Shown here piece by piece: positions 23,300-32,285 of a stretch of DNA of 64,000 nt. Below the pieces are notes generated by a model, which was not told the DNA's origin, made no database searches, and was given only the letters and a program-made list of their open reading frames with translations. A program made the translations under genes and the position numbers. How positions within the stretch are numbered: the first letter of the stretch is position 1; the number at the start of each line of letters is the position of its first letter. The DNA is from Microbacterium sp. 70-16 (GTDB lineage: Bacteria; Actinomycetota; Actinomycetes; Actinomycetales; Microbacteriaceae), in NCBI RefSeq assembly GCF_001898315.1, contig NZ_MKTQ01000010.1:222678-286677 (forward strand), read 5' to 3'.

Positions 23300-24409
23300 T
23301 CATTCCCGTGCATAGGTGTGAGCGGGCTCGATCCGGCGATCCGGAGCGAACACCACCGCCCGTTGCACCGAGAAGCTCACCGCGAACAGGGTCAGATCGG
23401 TCATGAGCTTCGCCGGCAGGGTCGCGATACCGGCATCCGTCAGCGCCGTCAGCATCCCGAAGCTCGCCGCGAGCAGCAGTGCCGCGAGGCCGAAGTAGCG
23501 CAGCGCCGCCGTGCGCAGCGGCACCGTGCGGCGGGCGCCGAAGACGAGGCTGCGGTTGATCGCGAAGTTCATGCCGGCGCTCGCGACGCGGGCGAGGGTG
23601 ACCGACAGCAGCAGCCAACCGGTCAGCGCCTGCAACACGAGCAGCAGGCCCGTGTCGACGACGAATGCCACGACGGCGGATGCCGCGAAGCGAAGCAGCG
23701 GCGCATAGATGCGCGCCGAGTCGGCGAGCGGACGGAAGTGGCTCGATGCGTTGCCGTCGAGGTAGACCGTCCGGATCGGCACTTCCTCGAGTGCGATCCC
23801 GGCCGTGGGCGCGGCCAGCAGCATCCGGAACTCGTACTCGAACCGGTCGCCCGGAACCGACAGCAGCCACGGCACGAGCTCGCTCGGGAACCCCCGCAGC
23901 CCCGTCTGGGTGTCGCTCACGTCGCGCCCCGTGGCGAGCCGGAACGCGCGCCGCGTCAGCGCGTTGCCCGCGCGGCTGCGCAGCGGCACCGACCCCGCGA
24001 ACGCGCGGACGCCGAGCACGACCGTGGCGCGGCGTTCGAGGAGCGCAAGTTGCCCTGCCTGAGGCCGATCGGGAGCCGTTTGCGCTCCTCGAACGCCGCC
24101 CAGGGCTTCCGCGACGCGGCTGATGTCGGCCGGGGTGTGCTGGCCGTCGGCATCCGCCGTGACGATGTCGAGCCCCGGCCAGTCGTGCGCGGCGCGCGCG
24201 AAGCCCGTGCGCAGCGCCGCTCCCTTGCCGCGATTGTGCGGGTGGGATGCCACGACCGCGCCCGCCGCGGCGCACGCCGCGAACACGCCGGCGTAGCCCG
24301 GTCCCGAGCCGTCGTCGACGACGAGCACGGGACCGCGTGGCGTCAGCTCGCGCACGAGCGCGACCAGCCGATCGTCGGGTTCGTAGGCGGGGATCAGCAC
24401 GAGAGGCAT
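23300..24409 (-). CDS. Bifunctional glycosyltransferase family 2 / GtrA protein
   Basis: MPLVLIPAYEPDDRL, VVDDGSGPGY, VTADADGQHTPADI; C-terminal GtrA helices. Confidence 0.9.
   Translation of the reverse strand: MPLVLIPAYEPDDRLVALVRELTPRGPVLVVDDGSGPGYAGVFAACAAAGAVVASHPHNRGKGAALRTGFARAAHDWPGLDIVTADADGQHTPADISRVAEALGGVRGAQTAPDRPQAGQLALLERRATVVLGVRAFAGSVPLRSRAGNALTRRAFRLATGRDVSDTQTGLRGFPSELVPWLLSVPGDRFEYEFRMLLAAPTAGIALEEVPIRTVYLDGNASSHFRPLADSARIYAPLLRFAASAVVAFVVDTGLLLVLQALTGWLLLSVTLARVASAGMNFAINRSLVFGARRTVPLRTAALRYFGLAALLLAASFGMLTALTDAGIATLPAKLMTDLTLFAVSFSVQRAVVFAPDRRIEPAHTYARE
24029..24099. repeat. Intragenic palindrome, in frame inside the GT2 domain
   Basis: gcggcgttcgaggagcgcaa / ttgcgctcctcgaacgccgc, perfect 20-bp arms, 31-nt loop. 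Confidence 0.93.
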
Positions 24410-24413
24410 CCGA

Positions 24414-25367
24414 TCACCCCGCCACATAGAGGATGTCGCTCGTCGCCCGCTCACCGCCGTTGGAAGGCTGGTTGACGACCTCGCCGTTGAACCACAGTTC
24501 GCTCGATCCGCCGCCGTCGAGGTTGTAGGCCGTCGTCGCGCCGAGCGAGATCATGATGTCGGCGAGCTCGGTGAGGGTGACGCCGCGGCTGTAGCCGGGG
24601 TCGCGTCCGTCGACAACGACGATGAGGATGTGCCCGTCGGCGGTGACGCCGATCGCGGTGCGCGGCTGCTCGCCCTGGATCGAGTGGTTGCCGATGTTCG
24701 TGTCGATCTCGACGTCGTCGATGCCGTCGATCACGGCGCCGTCGTCGACGATCGCGGGGCCGAAGCTGAGGGTGTTCCAGGCGCCGTCTGCGACCAGTTC
24801 GGCTGCCGTCGTCTGCGTCTCGTCGTAGATCGCGACCGTGCCGTCCTTGTAGAAGACGAGGCCTTCGCGGGCTCCGTCGTCGCGGTAGACGACGCCGTTG
24901 CGGATCACGATGCCGCTGTCGCGGAACCCGTAGTAGTCGCCGTTGACGGCCAGCACCGCGCCGTTGGCCTCGGCGGTCTCGCTGACCAGAGCGGTGATGT
25001 TCTCGCCGAACTGGTTGTTCGCGAAGGCGCTGCGCAGCACCGTCGGGTCACTGAGGTCCAGATCGGCGACGTAGTAGGTGACGGTGTCGTCGCCCGAGCC
25101 CTGCGTGTACTGCGTGACCGTGATCGACGCAGCGTCAGACGTGTAGGTCGTGTCGGTGATGACGGGCGTGGATGCCTCGGCATCCGCCGTGTCGTCGGTC
25201 GCGGCGGGAGTCGCGCTCGCGCTCTGCTCCGCCTCGTACGCGGCGACGTCGTCGACCACGACATGCGGGATCACGAACCGGTCGAGCGCCCACGCGGTGC
25301 CGCCGGTCGCGGTGAGCGCGACGACGATCCCACCCGCGATGAGGCTGTGCTTGAGTCGTCTCTTCAT
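24414..25367 (-). CDS. Phosphodiester glycosidase family (NAGPA-domain) exported protein
   Basis: MKRRLKHSLIAGGIVVALTATGGTAWA signal; LAVNGDYYGFRDSGIVIRNGVVYRDDG; PRTAIGVTADGHILIVVVDGRDPGYSRGVTLTELADIMISLGATTAYNLDGGGSS. Confidence 0.9.
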   Translation of the reverse strand: MKRRLKHSLIAGGIVVALTATGGTAWALDRFVIPHVVVDDVAAYEAEQSASATPAATDDTADAEASTPVITDTTYTSDAASITVTQYTQGSGDDTVTYYVADLDLSDPTVLRSAFANNQFGENITALVSETAEANGAVLAVNGDYYGFRDSGIVIRNGVVYRDDGAREGLVFYKDGTVAIYDETQTTAAELVADGAWNTLSFGPAIVDDGAVIDGIDDVEIDTNIGNHSIQGEQPRTAIGVTADGHILIVVVDGRDPGYSRGVTLTELADIMISLGATTAYNLDGGGSSELWFNGEVVNQPSNGGERATSDILYVAG

Positions 25368-25456
25368 GCGGACCAGTGTCGGAGATCGCCTGGAGAGCGC
25401 CGTAGGCACCGGCTACGCGGCGGCTATGAATCGTGCCGTGCCCCAGACGCGCGAGG

Positions 25457-26113
25457 ATGGATGCCGTGGCGACTCCCGACGACCCGACGACCGGCCCCTC
25501 CCTCGTGTTCGACGAGAAGGCCAACGCGCATTCGGTCCCGGAGGACGTGCTCGGCATCCTCACCGGCACCTTCCTGACCTCGTTCGGGCTGCACCTGCTG
25601 CACGCGTCGGGCGCCGTCACGGGCGGCACGGCCGGCCTCTCGCTGCTTCTCGGCTACGCGACGGGCTGGCCGTTCTGGGTGCTGTTCGCCGTCATCAACG
25701 TGCCCTTCGCGTTCCTCGCGGTGTGGCGGCGCGGGTGGGACTTCACGATCCGGACGGTCATCTCGATCGCCCTCGTGTCGACGTGGGCGCTCGTGCACGA
25801 CGCGCTGTTCCCGATCACGCAGATCGAGCCCTGGTACGGCACGCTCGCGGGCAACCTCCTGGCCGGCGTCGGCGTGCTGATCCTGTTCCGCCACCGCTCG
25901 AGCGTCGGCGGCGTCAACATCATCGGGCTCGAGATCCAGGACCGCACGGGCTTCCGTGCGGGGTGGACGATGATGATCTTCGACGTCCTGATCGTGCTGT
26001 CGGCGCTGCTCGTGGTGCCGTGGACGAACGTCCTGATGAGCGCCGTGGGCGCGGTGCTGCTGAACCTCGTGCTCGCGCTCAACCACCGGCCCGGGCGCTA
26101 CCTCGGGCACTGA
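25457..26113 (+). CDS. YitT-family membrane protein
   Basis: GTFLTSFGLHLLHASGAVTGGTAGLSLLLGYATGWPFWVLFAVINVPF. Confidence 0.85.
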   Translation: MDAVATPDDPTTGPSLVFDEKANAHSVPEDVLGILTGTFLTSFGLHLLHASGAVTGGTAGLSLLLGYATGWPFWVLFAVINVPFAFLAVWRRGWDFTIRTVISIALVSTWALVHDALFPITQIEPWYGTLAGNLLAGVGVLILFRHRSSVGGVNIIGLEIQDRTGFRAGWTMMIFDVLIVLSALLVVPWTNVLMSAVGAVLLNLVLALNHRPGRYLGH

Positions 26114-26119
26114 TGCGTC

Positions 26120-26890
26120 TCAGCGCTGGCAGCGCGGGCACCAGAACACGATGCGCTCGCTCGTCTCGTTCGCGCCGAGCTCGCCGCGGCGGATGAGCGT
26201 GCCGCACCGGCGGCACGGCCGCCCGGCGCGACCGTAGACCCAGTGCTCGCGACCGCGGCGCGCGTCACCCGTGAAGGTGCGGATCGGCCGGTCGCGATTG
26301 CTGCGGATCATCCGCGCGGCCGTGTCGACCAGGCCTGCATCCGTCTCGTTCGCGGGACGCGTGGGCAGGACGCCCCGCACGAACAGCACCTCGTTCGCAT
26401 ACTCGTTGCCCAGGCCCGCGAGGTTGCGCTGATCCAGCAGCGCGACGTGCACGGGGCGAGGGTCGGATGCCAGGTGGGCGGCCGCCTTCGGGGCATCCCA
26501 ATCGGGCCCCAGCAAGTCGGGGCCGAGATGCCCGACGAGCAGGTCTTCCTGCGCGGTGGGCACGAGGTCAACCTGGGCGATCTCGAAGCCGACGGCCTGT
26601 GCCCGCTCGATGCCGACGATCGCGCGCGCCTGGTGCGCGGGGGCGCGCCACGGCTCGCCGGGGCGGTAGACGAGCCAGCGTCCCTCCATCTTGAGGTGCG
26701 AGTGCAGGGTGTATTCCCCGAAGCGCATGAGCAGGTGCTTGCCGCGCGGGACGACCTCGCGGACGGTGTCACCGGTCAGATCCGCCGTCGCATGGCGTGG
26801 CACCCGCAGGTCGAAGCGCGTCACCGTCTGCCCCGCGAGGGCGGCGTGCAACGTGCGCGCCGTGCGGAAGACGGTGTCGCCCTCAGGCAT
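26120..26890 (-). CDS. nei: Fpg/Nei-family DNA glycosylase
   Basis: MPEGDTVFRTARTLHAAL catalytic N-terminus, LDQRNLAGLGNEYANEVLF, C-terminal zinc finger CRRCGTLIRRGELGANETSERIVFWCPRCQ. Confidence 0.93.
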   Translation of the reverse strand: MPEGDTVFRTARTLHAALAGQTVTRFDLRVPRHATADLTGDTVREVVPRGKHLLMRFGEYTLHSHLKMEGRWLVYRPGEPWRAPAHQARAIVGIERAQAVGFEIAQVDLVPTAQEDLLVGHLGPDLLGPDWDAPKAAAHLASDPRPVHVALLDQRNLAGLGNEYANEVLFVRGVLPTRPANETDAGLVDTAARMIRSNRDRPIRTFTGDARRGREHWVYGRAGRPCRRCGTLIRRGELGANETSERIVFWCPRCQR

Positions 26891-26919
26891 CAGGGGTGCC
26901 CCTTCTGGGCCGCGGCGGG

Positions 26920-26993
26920 AACTCCGCAGAATGTGACCAACTCCGCAGAATATGCCGTCGTTCTCTGCGGAGTACGTGACATTCTGCGAAGTT
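26920..26993. repeat. Nested palindrome upstream of nei (family P4)
   Basis: aactccgcagaatgt..aactccgcagaa..ttctctgcggagt..acattctgcgaagtt. Confidence 0.88.
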
Positions 26994-27032
26994 CGTGACC
27001 CCGCGATGCCGACGAGTGAGGATGCCCGCCCA

Positions 27033-30000
27033 TCAGCGCGCTCGCAGCGTGAGCCCGCGGCTTGACTCGACGAAGCCGGCCGCCTGCAGGGCCCGCCCGA
27101 CGGGGGTGCCGTAGACGAACACACCCGACACCTGCTCGATCGTCAGCGTGTCGAGCCGCCGCGCGCGCACCGTCTCAGCGAGGCTGCGCGCGGCCGCCGC
27201 GAGCGCGTTCTCGTCGTCGGTGAAGGCGAGCGCAGAGCGTCCGCCGCGCTCGAGATACAGCACGAGGCTGCCGTCGACGAGCGTCACGAGCCCGCCCGCC
27301 TTGCGGCCGGGGCGGTGCGCGACGTCCAGCCCCGGCCACGCAAGGGCCGCGCCGTACGGGTTCGCGGGGTCGGTCGCCGCGAGTGTCAGTGCCTGCAGCG
27401 GCGCCGGATCGGCAAGGGCCGCGAACTCGCGCAGCCGGTCGACCGTCGCCGAGGTCGCGAACTGCGCGGCCCCGAGCTTCTCGATGAAGTAGCCGCGGCG
27501 CGTGTGCCCGGCATCCTCGAACCCGGCGAGGATCCGGTAGACCTGCGCGAATCCGCCCGGCACGCCCTCGGACTGCACGCTGCCGCGCGTGACGACGCCG
27601 TAGCGGTCGAGCAGCAGGCTCGCCGACGCCGCGCCGCGCAGCGCGGCGTCAGTGCTCGGCTCGGGCAGCAGCGACCAGCGGCCGCCGACGGGCGGGCGAG
27701 GGGATGCCGCGCTGCGCGTGGCGGCCAGCGGTGTGCCGCGGAACATCCGCGCGCGCGGCGTGCGGCGCACGGCGCGGTGCGCCTGCGAGCCGCCGCCGAG
27801 CAGGGCGCGCACGGGGGCGAAGGTGTCGTTCGTGACGCGGGCCGTCCAGGTGAGGTTCCACAGCGCCGCGACCGTGTCCTGCTCGTTCGCTCCCGTCATG
27901 GCGGCCAGTTGCGTGGCGAAGTACGCGCCGCCCGCTGACATCGCGGTCAGTAGCTGTTGCTCGAGGACGGTCGGCGGCTCGGGGTCGTCGGGCAGCACGA
28001 GCGTGAGGGGGAGGGCGTCGGTGGGGTGCAGCGCGATCCAGCCGTCGCGACCGGGCAGCGACCCGTGCCCCGTCCAGACGACCTCGCCCGTTGAAGTGAG
28101 CTCATCGAGCATCGCGGGCGTGTAGTCGGTCACCCGCGAGGGCAGGATCAGTGACTCCCAGGCGCTCGCTGGCAGCGGCACTCCGGCGAGCTGCTCGATC
28201 GTCGCGAGCACGCCGTCGAGGCCCTCGAGCGGGCGTCCGCCCGCGGAGCCGTCGACGTGCTGCCATGCGGGCAGGAATCGCGCGAACGCCTCGGGAGTGA
28301 CCGGTTCGACCGTGCCGCGGATCGCGGCGAGCGACCGCAGCCGCAGCCGGCGCAGCACCTCGACGTCGCACCACTCGAGGTCGTCGGTGCCCGTGCTGGT
28401 GCTGCTGGCAGTGCTGGCTGGGGCGTCTGGCAGGAAGAACCCGCTCGTGACGCGCCCTTGTGCTTCGAGTCGTTGCAGGGTGTGCCGCGCAACGGCGGCG
28501 CCGATGCCGAAGCGCGCCGCGACGCTCGCCGTGCGGAACGGCCCATGCGTGCGCGCGTACCGCGCGACGAGATCGCCGAGCGGATCGGCGACCGGTTCGA
28601 GGAATGCGTTCGGGATGCCCACGGGCAAGGCTGCCCCGAGCGCGTCGCGCAGGCGCCCGGCATCCTCGATTGCCGCGATGCGCGCTTCACCCGCGATCGT
28701 GACCCCGATCGCCCGCCGCGCCGCGACGAGCTCGTCGAGGTGCCGCTGGGCTTGCGCCGTCGCGATCGCGGGCGGCCCCTCGACAGGCTCGGGGGCCAGG
28801 CCGGGCTCGGGGGCGAGGCGGGCGGCGACCTCGGGGGCGGTGAGCGGGCCGAGCATGCGCAGCAGGTCGGCGACGCCCTCCACCCCGCGCACGCGCCGGT
28901 CGGGGGCGAGGCGCTGGGCCTCGGCCTCGAACTGCGCGATCACCGCGGGGTCGAGCAGCTCGCGCATCTCGACCTTGCCGAGCAGCTCGCTCAGCAGTGC
29001 CGGATCGACCGACAGCGCCGCCGCGCGGCGCTCGGCCAGCGGCGAGTCGCCCTCGTACATGAACGCACCGACATATCCGAACAGCAGGTCGCGGGCGAAC
29101 GGCGACGGCTGCTGCGTCGTGGTCTCGACGAGCCGGATCCGCCGGTCGGCGATGCCGCGCGCGATCCGCAGCAGCGCGGGCAGGTCGTAGACGTCTTGCA
29201 GCACTTCACGCAGCGTCTCGAGGATGATCGGGAACGTCGGGTGGTTGCGCGCGACCTCGAGCAGCTGCGCGGACTTCTGCCGCTGCTGCCACAGCGGGGA
29301 ACGCTTGCTGGGGTTCAGGCGCGGCAGCAGCAGTGCCCGCGCGGCGCACTCGCGGAAGCGCGAGGCGAACAGTGCCGACCCGCCGACCTCGTCCGTGACG
29401 AGCTGTTCGAGCTCGTCCGCGTCGAAGACGAACAGCTCGGCGCCGGGTGGTTCGCTCTCGGCATCCGGCACCCGCGCGATGATCCCGTCGTCGCTCGCCA
29501 CGGCCGATCCGTCGACGCCGAGACGCTCCCGAATGCGTGCGCCGACGGCCAGCGCCCACGGCGCGTGCACGTGCATGCCGTAAGGGGAATGCAAGATGAT
29601 CCGCCAGTCGCCGACTTCGTCGCGCGAGCGCTCGACGGTCAGCGTCCGGTCGGTCGGCAGGCTGCCGGTGGCATCCTTCTGCTCGGAAAGGTACGCGAGC
29701 AGGTTGCTGATCGCGTTGTCGTCGAGCCCCGACTCGCGCAGGCGCGCGGCGGCCTTGTCGGGGGTCGCGCCGGCGACCTCGCGAGAGAACTTGCCGAGCG
29801 CTTCGCCGAGCTCGGCGGGTCGCCCGAGCCCGTCGCCGTGCCAGAACGGCAGCTTGCCCGGCTGCCCGAACGCGGGTAGCACGTTGACGCGGTCGTGCGT
29901 GATCTCGACGATGCGCCAACTGGTTGTGCCGAGGGTGAACACGTCGTTCACGCGCGACTCGTAGACCATCTCCTCGTCGAGTTCGCCGACGCGCGCGCCC

Positions 30001-31766
30001 TGCGTCTCGCCCGCGACGAAGACGCCGAACAGTCCGCGGTCGGGGATCGTCCCGCCGCTCGTGACCGCGATGCGCTGCGCGCCGGGACGTCCGGTGAGGA
30101 TGCCGTGATCGCGGTCCCATACGACGCGGGGCCGCAGCTCGGCGAACTCGTCGGACGGGTACTTGCCCGCAATCAGGTCGAGCGTCGCCTCGTACGCCGA
30201 GCGCGGCAGCGTGCGGAACGGCGCCGACCGGCGCACCGTCTCGAACCAGGTCTCGACGTCGAGGGTGCCCGTCGCGCACGCCGCGATCGTCTGCTGCGCG
30301 AGGATGTCGAGCGGATTCGCGGGCACCGCGATCGCCTCGATCTGACCGGCGAGCATGCGCTCGGTGACGACAGCGGTGTGCAGCACGTCGCCGCGGTGCT
30401 TCGGGAAAAGCGCCGCGCGGCTGATCTCACCGACCTGGTGGCCCGCGCGTCCGACGCGCTGCAGACCGGATGCCGCCGACGGCGGCGCCTCGACCTGGAT
30501 CACGAGGTCGACCGCGCCCATGTCGATGCCGAGCTCGAGCGAGCTCGTCGCGACGACGCAACGCAGGATGCCACTTTTCAGCTCGTCCTCGACCTGCGCC
30601 CGCTGCTCTTTCGACACCGACCCGTGGTGCGCCTTCGCGAGCACGGGCGGTGCCCCGGCGGACACCCCCGCCTGCGCCATCATCTCGGCGGGCATCGACC
30701 TGGCTCCCGAGCCCGTTGAGGCGGCCCCCGAGCCTGTCGAGGTGGCCCCCGAGCTTGTCGAGGGCCGCAACCCCACCCGCTCCTCGTAGATCTCGTTCAG
30801 CCGCCCCGTGAGTCGCTCGGCGAGCCGTCGCGAATTCGCGAACACGATCGTCGAGCGGTGCGCGAGCACGCGATCCACGATCGCCTCTTCGACGTGCGGC
30901 CACACCGATCCGGTGATCTCGGAGGGCTGCGGCGGAGCCTCGAACCAGTCGCCCTCGCCATCGTCCGGATCAGGCGGATCGGCACCCGGTGGCGGAGGCG
31001 GGTTGAGCATGTCGTCCATCGGGACGATGACCTGCAGATCGAACGCCTTGACGGCCCGCGGTGCGACGATCTCGACGGGCGCTGATCCGCCGAGGAAGCG
31101 CGCGACCTCATCGATGGGGCGCACCGTCGCCGATAGGCCGATGCGCTGCGCGGGGGCCTCGAGCAGGGCATCCAGCCGTTCGAGACTGACCGCCAGGTGC
31201 GCGCCGCGCTTGGTCGCCGCGACGGCGTGCACCTCGTCGACGATGACCGTGTGGATGCCCCGCAGTGTCTCGGATGCCTGGCTCGTGAGCATCAGATAGA
31301 GCGACTCGGGCGTCGTGATCAGGATGTCGGGCGGGTCGGTCAGGAGTCTGCGCCGGTCGGCCGATGGTGTGTCACCCGAGCGGACGCCCACCGTGACATC
31401 GGGCACCGCGATGCCCAGCCGCCGCGCCGACTGGCCGATGCCCACGAGCGGAGAGCGGAGGTTGCGCTCCACGTCGACGCCGAGCGCCTTGAGGGGCGAG
31501 ACGTAGAGGACGCGCGTCGCCGGGGCATCCGTCTTCTTCTTCCGCTTGGTGTCAGCGGGGGCGATCGGCTTCTCGCGGAACACGCGGTCGATCGCCCACA
31601 GGAACGCCGACAGGGTCTTGCCCGACCCGGTCGGCGCGACCACGAGCGCATGCTTGCCGTGCGAGATCGCCTGCCACGCGCCGGACTGCGCCGACGTCGG
31701 CTGCGCGAAGGCGCCGCGGAACCAGTCCTGCGTCGCAGGACCGAACCGTTCGAGCACATCGCCCAT
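27033..31766 (-). CDS. lhr: Large Lhr-family ATP-dependent helicase
   Basis: ALVVAPTGSGKTLSAFLWAIDR, VIVDEVHAVAATKRGAHLA, VQRVGRAGH-type motif VGRAGHQVGE; full-length actinobacterial size. Confidence 0.95.
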   Translation of the reverse strand: MGDVLERFGPATQDWFRGAFAQPTSAQSGAWQAISHGKHALVVAPTGSGKTLSAFLWAIDRVFREKPIAPADTKRKKKTDAPATRVLYVSPLKALGVDVERNLRSPLVGIGQSARRLGIAVPDVTVGVRSGDTPSADRRRLLTDPPDILITTPESLYLMLTSQASETLRGIHTVIVDEVHAVAATKRGAHLAVSLERLDALLEAPAQRIGLSATVRPIDEVARFLGGSAPVEIVAPRAVKAFDLQVIVPMDDMLNPPPPPGADPPDPDDGEGDWFEAPPQPSEITGSVWPHVEEAIVDRVLAHRSTIVFANSRRLAERLTGRLNEIYEERVGLRPSTSSGATSTGSGAASTGSGARSMPAEMMAQAGVSAGAPPVLAKAHHGSVSKEQRAQVEDELKSGILRCVVATSSLELGIDMGAVDLVIQVEAPPSAASGLQRVGRAGHQVGEISRAALFPKHRGDVLHTAVVTERMLAGQIEAIAVPANPLDILAQQTIAACATGTLDVETWFETVRRSAPFRTLPRSAYEATLDLIAGKYPSDEFAELRPRVVWDRDHGILTGRPGAQRIAVTSGGTIPDRGLFGVFVAGETQGARVGELDEEMVYESRVNDVFTLGTTSWRIVEITHDRVNVLPAFGQPGKLPFWHGDGLGRPAELGEALGKFSREVAGATPDKAAARLRESGLDDNAISNLLAYLSEQKDATGSLPTDRTLTVERSRDEVGDWRIILHSPYGMHVHAPWALAVGARIRERLGVDGSAVASDDGIIARVPDAESEPPGAELFVFDADELEQLVTDEVGGSALFASRFRECAARALLLPRLNPSKRSPLWQQRQKSAQLLEVARNHPTFPIILETLREVLQDVYDLPALLRIARGIADRRIRLVETTTQQPSPFARDLLFGYVGAFMYEGDSPLAERRAAALSVDPALLSELLGKVEMRELLDPAVIAQFEAEAQRLAPDRRVRGVEGVADLLRMLGPLTAPEVAARLAPEPGLAPEPVEGPPAIATAQAQRHLDELVAARRAIGVTIAGEARIAAIEDAGRLRDALGAALPVGIPNAFLEPVADPLGDLVARYARTHGPFRTASVAARFGIGAAVARHTLQRLEAQGRVTSGFFLPDAPASTASSTSTGTDDLEWCDVEVLRRLRLRSLAAIRGTVEPVTPEAFARFLPAWQHVDGSAGGRPLEGLDGVLATIEQLAGVPLPASAWESLILPSRVTDYTPAMLDELTSTGEVVWTGHGSLPGRDGWIALHPTDALPLTLVLPDDPEPPTVLEQQLLTAMSAGGAYFATQLAAMTGANEQDTVAALWNLTWTARVTNDTFAPVRALLGGGSQAHRAVRRTPRARMFRGTPLAATRSAASPRPPVGGRWSLLPEPSTDAALRGAASASLLLDRYGVVTRGSVQSEGVPGGFAQVYRILAGFEDAGHTRRGYFIEKLGAAQFATSATVDRLREFAALADPAPLQALTLAATDPANPYGAALAWPGLDVAHRPGRKAGGLVTLVDGSLVLYLERGGRSALAFTDDENALAAAARSLAETVRARRLDTLTIEQVSGVFVYGTPVGRALQAAGFVESSRGLTLRAR
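28771..28815. repeat. In-frame PEPVEGP repeat in lhr (C-terminal half)
   Basis: ggcggcccctcgacaggctcgggggccaggccgggctcgggggcg, minus-strand reading [16 protein letters not shown]. Confidence 0.8.
30700..30768. repeat. In-frame triple repeat in lhr, opposite orientation relative to coding strand
   Basis: minus-strand reading RPSTSSGATSTGSGAASTGSGAR. Confidence 0.8.
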
Positions 31767-31874
31767 CCCTCCATCTTCGCGCGGACGGCGGACATCGCGG
31801 CGGCCAGCTGGCCGTTCTGCCGGTGGCGGGCTAAGCTTGGAGGTTCATATCTTCAGCCGGAAGAGGGAAAGAAC

Positions 31875-32279
31875 ATGGCAGACACGATCGAAACGGTGTG
31901 GATGACGCAGAGTGCGCTGACCGCGCTCGAAGCCGAGCTCGCCGAGTTGAACGAGACGCCGGATGCCTCTGCCGCACGCATCGCCGAGCTGCGCAGCCTG
32001 ATCCGCCGTGCCGACACGGGAGCCAAGCCCGACGACGGCCTCATCGAGCCCGGCATGACCGTGACGGCGCGCTTCGCGGACGGCTCGGAGGAGACGTTCC
32101 TGCTGGGCAGCCGCACCGCCGCGCTCGAGTCCGGCGATGTCGAACTCGACGTGTACTCGCCGGACTCGCCGCTCGGCGGCGCGATCGCCGGCCACTACGT
32201 CGGCGAGACCGTGAGCTACACGGCGCCGACCGGTCGCGCCATCGAGGTCACGCTGGTCGCGGCGGCTCCCTTCGCCTGA
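31875..32279 (+). CDS. GreA/GreB-family (shortened coiled-coil) protein
   Basis: MADTIETVWMTQSALTALEAELAEL...IEPGMTVTARFADGSEETFLLGS...SPLGGAIAGHYVGETVSYTAPTGRAIEVTLV. Confidence 0.85.
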   Translation: MADTIETVWMTQSALTALEAELAELNETPDASAARIAELRSLIRRADTGAKPDDGLIEPGMTVTARFADGSEETFLLGSRTAALESGDVELDVYSPDSPLGGAIAGHYVGETVSYTAPTGRAIEVTLVAAAPFA

Positions 32280-32285
32280 GCGCGG

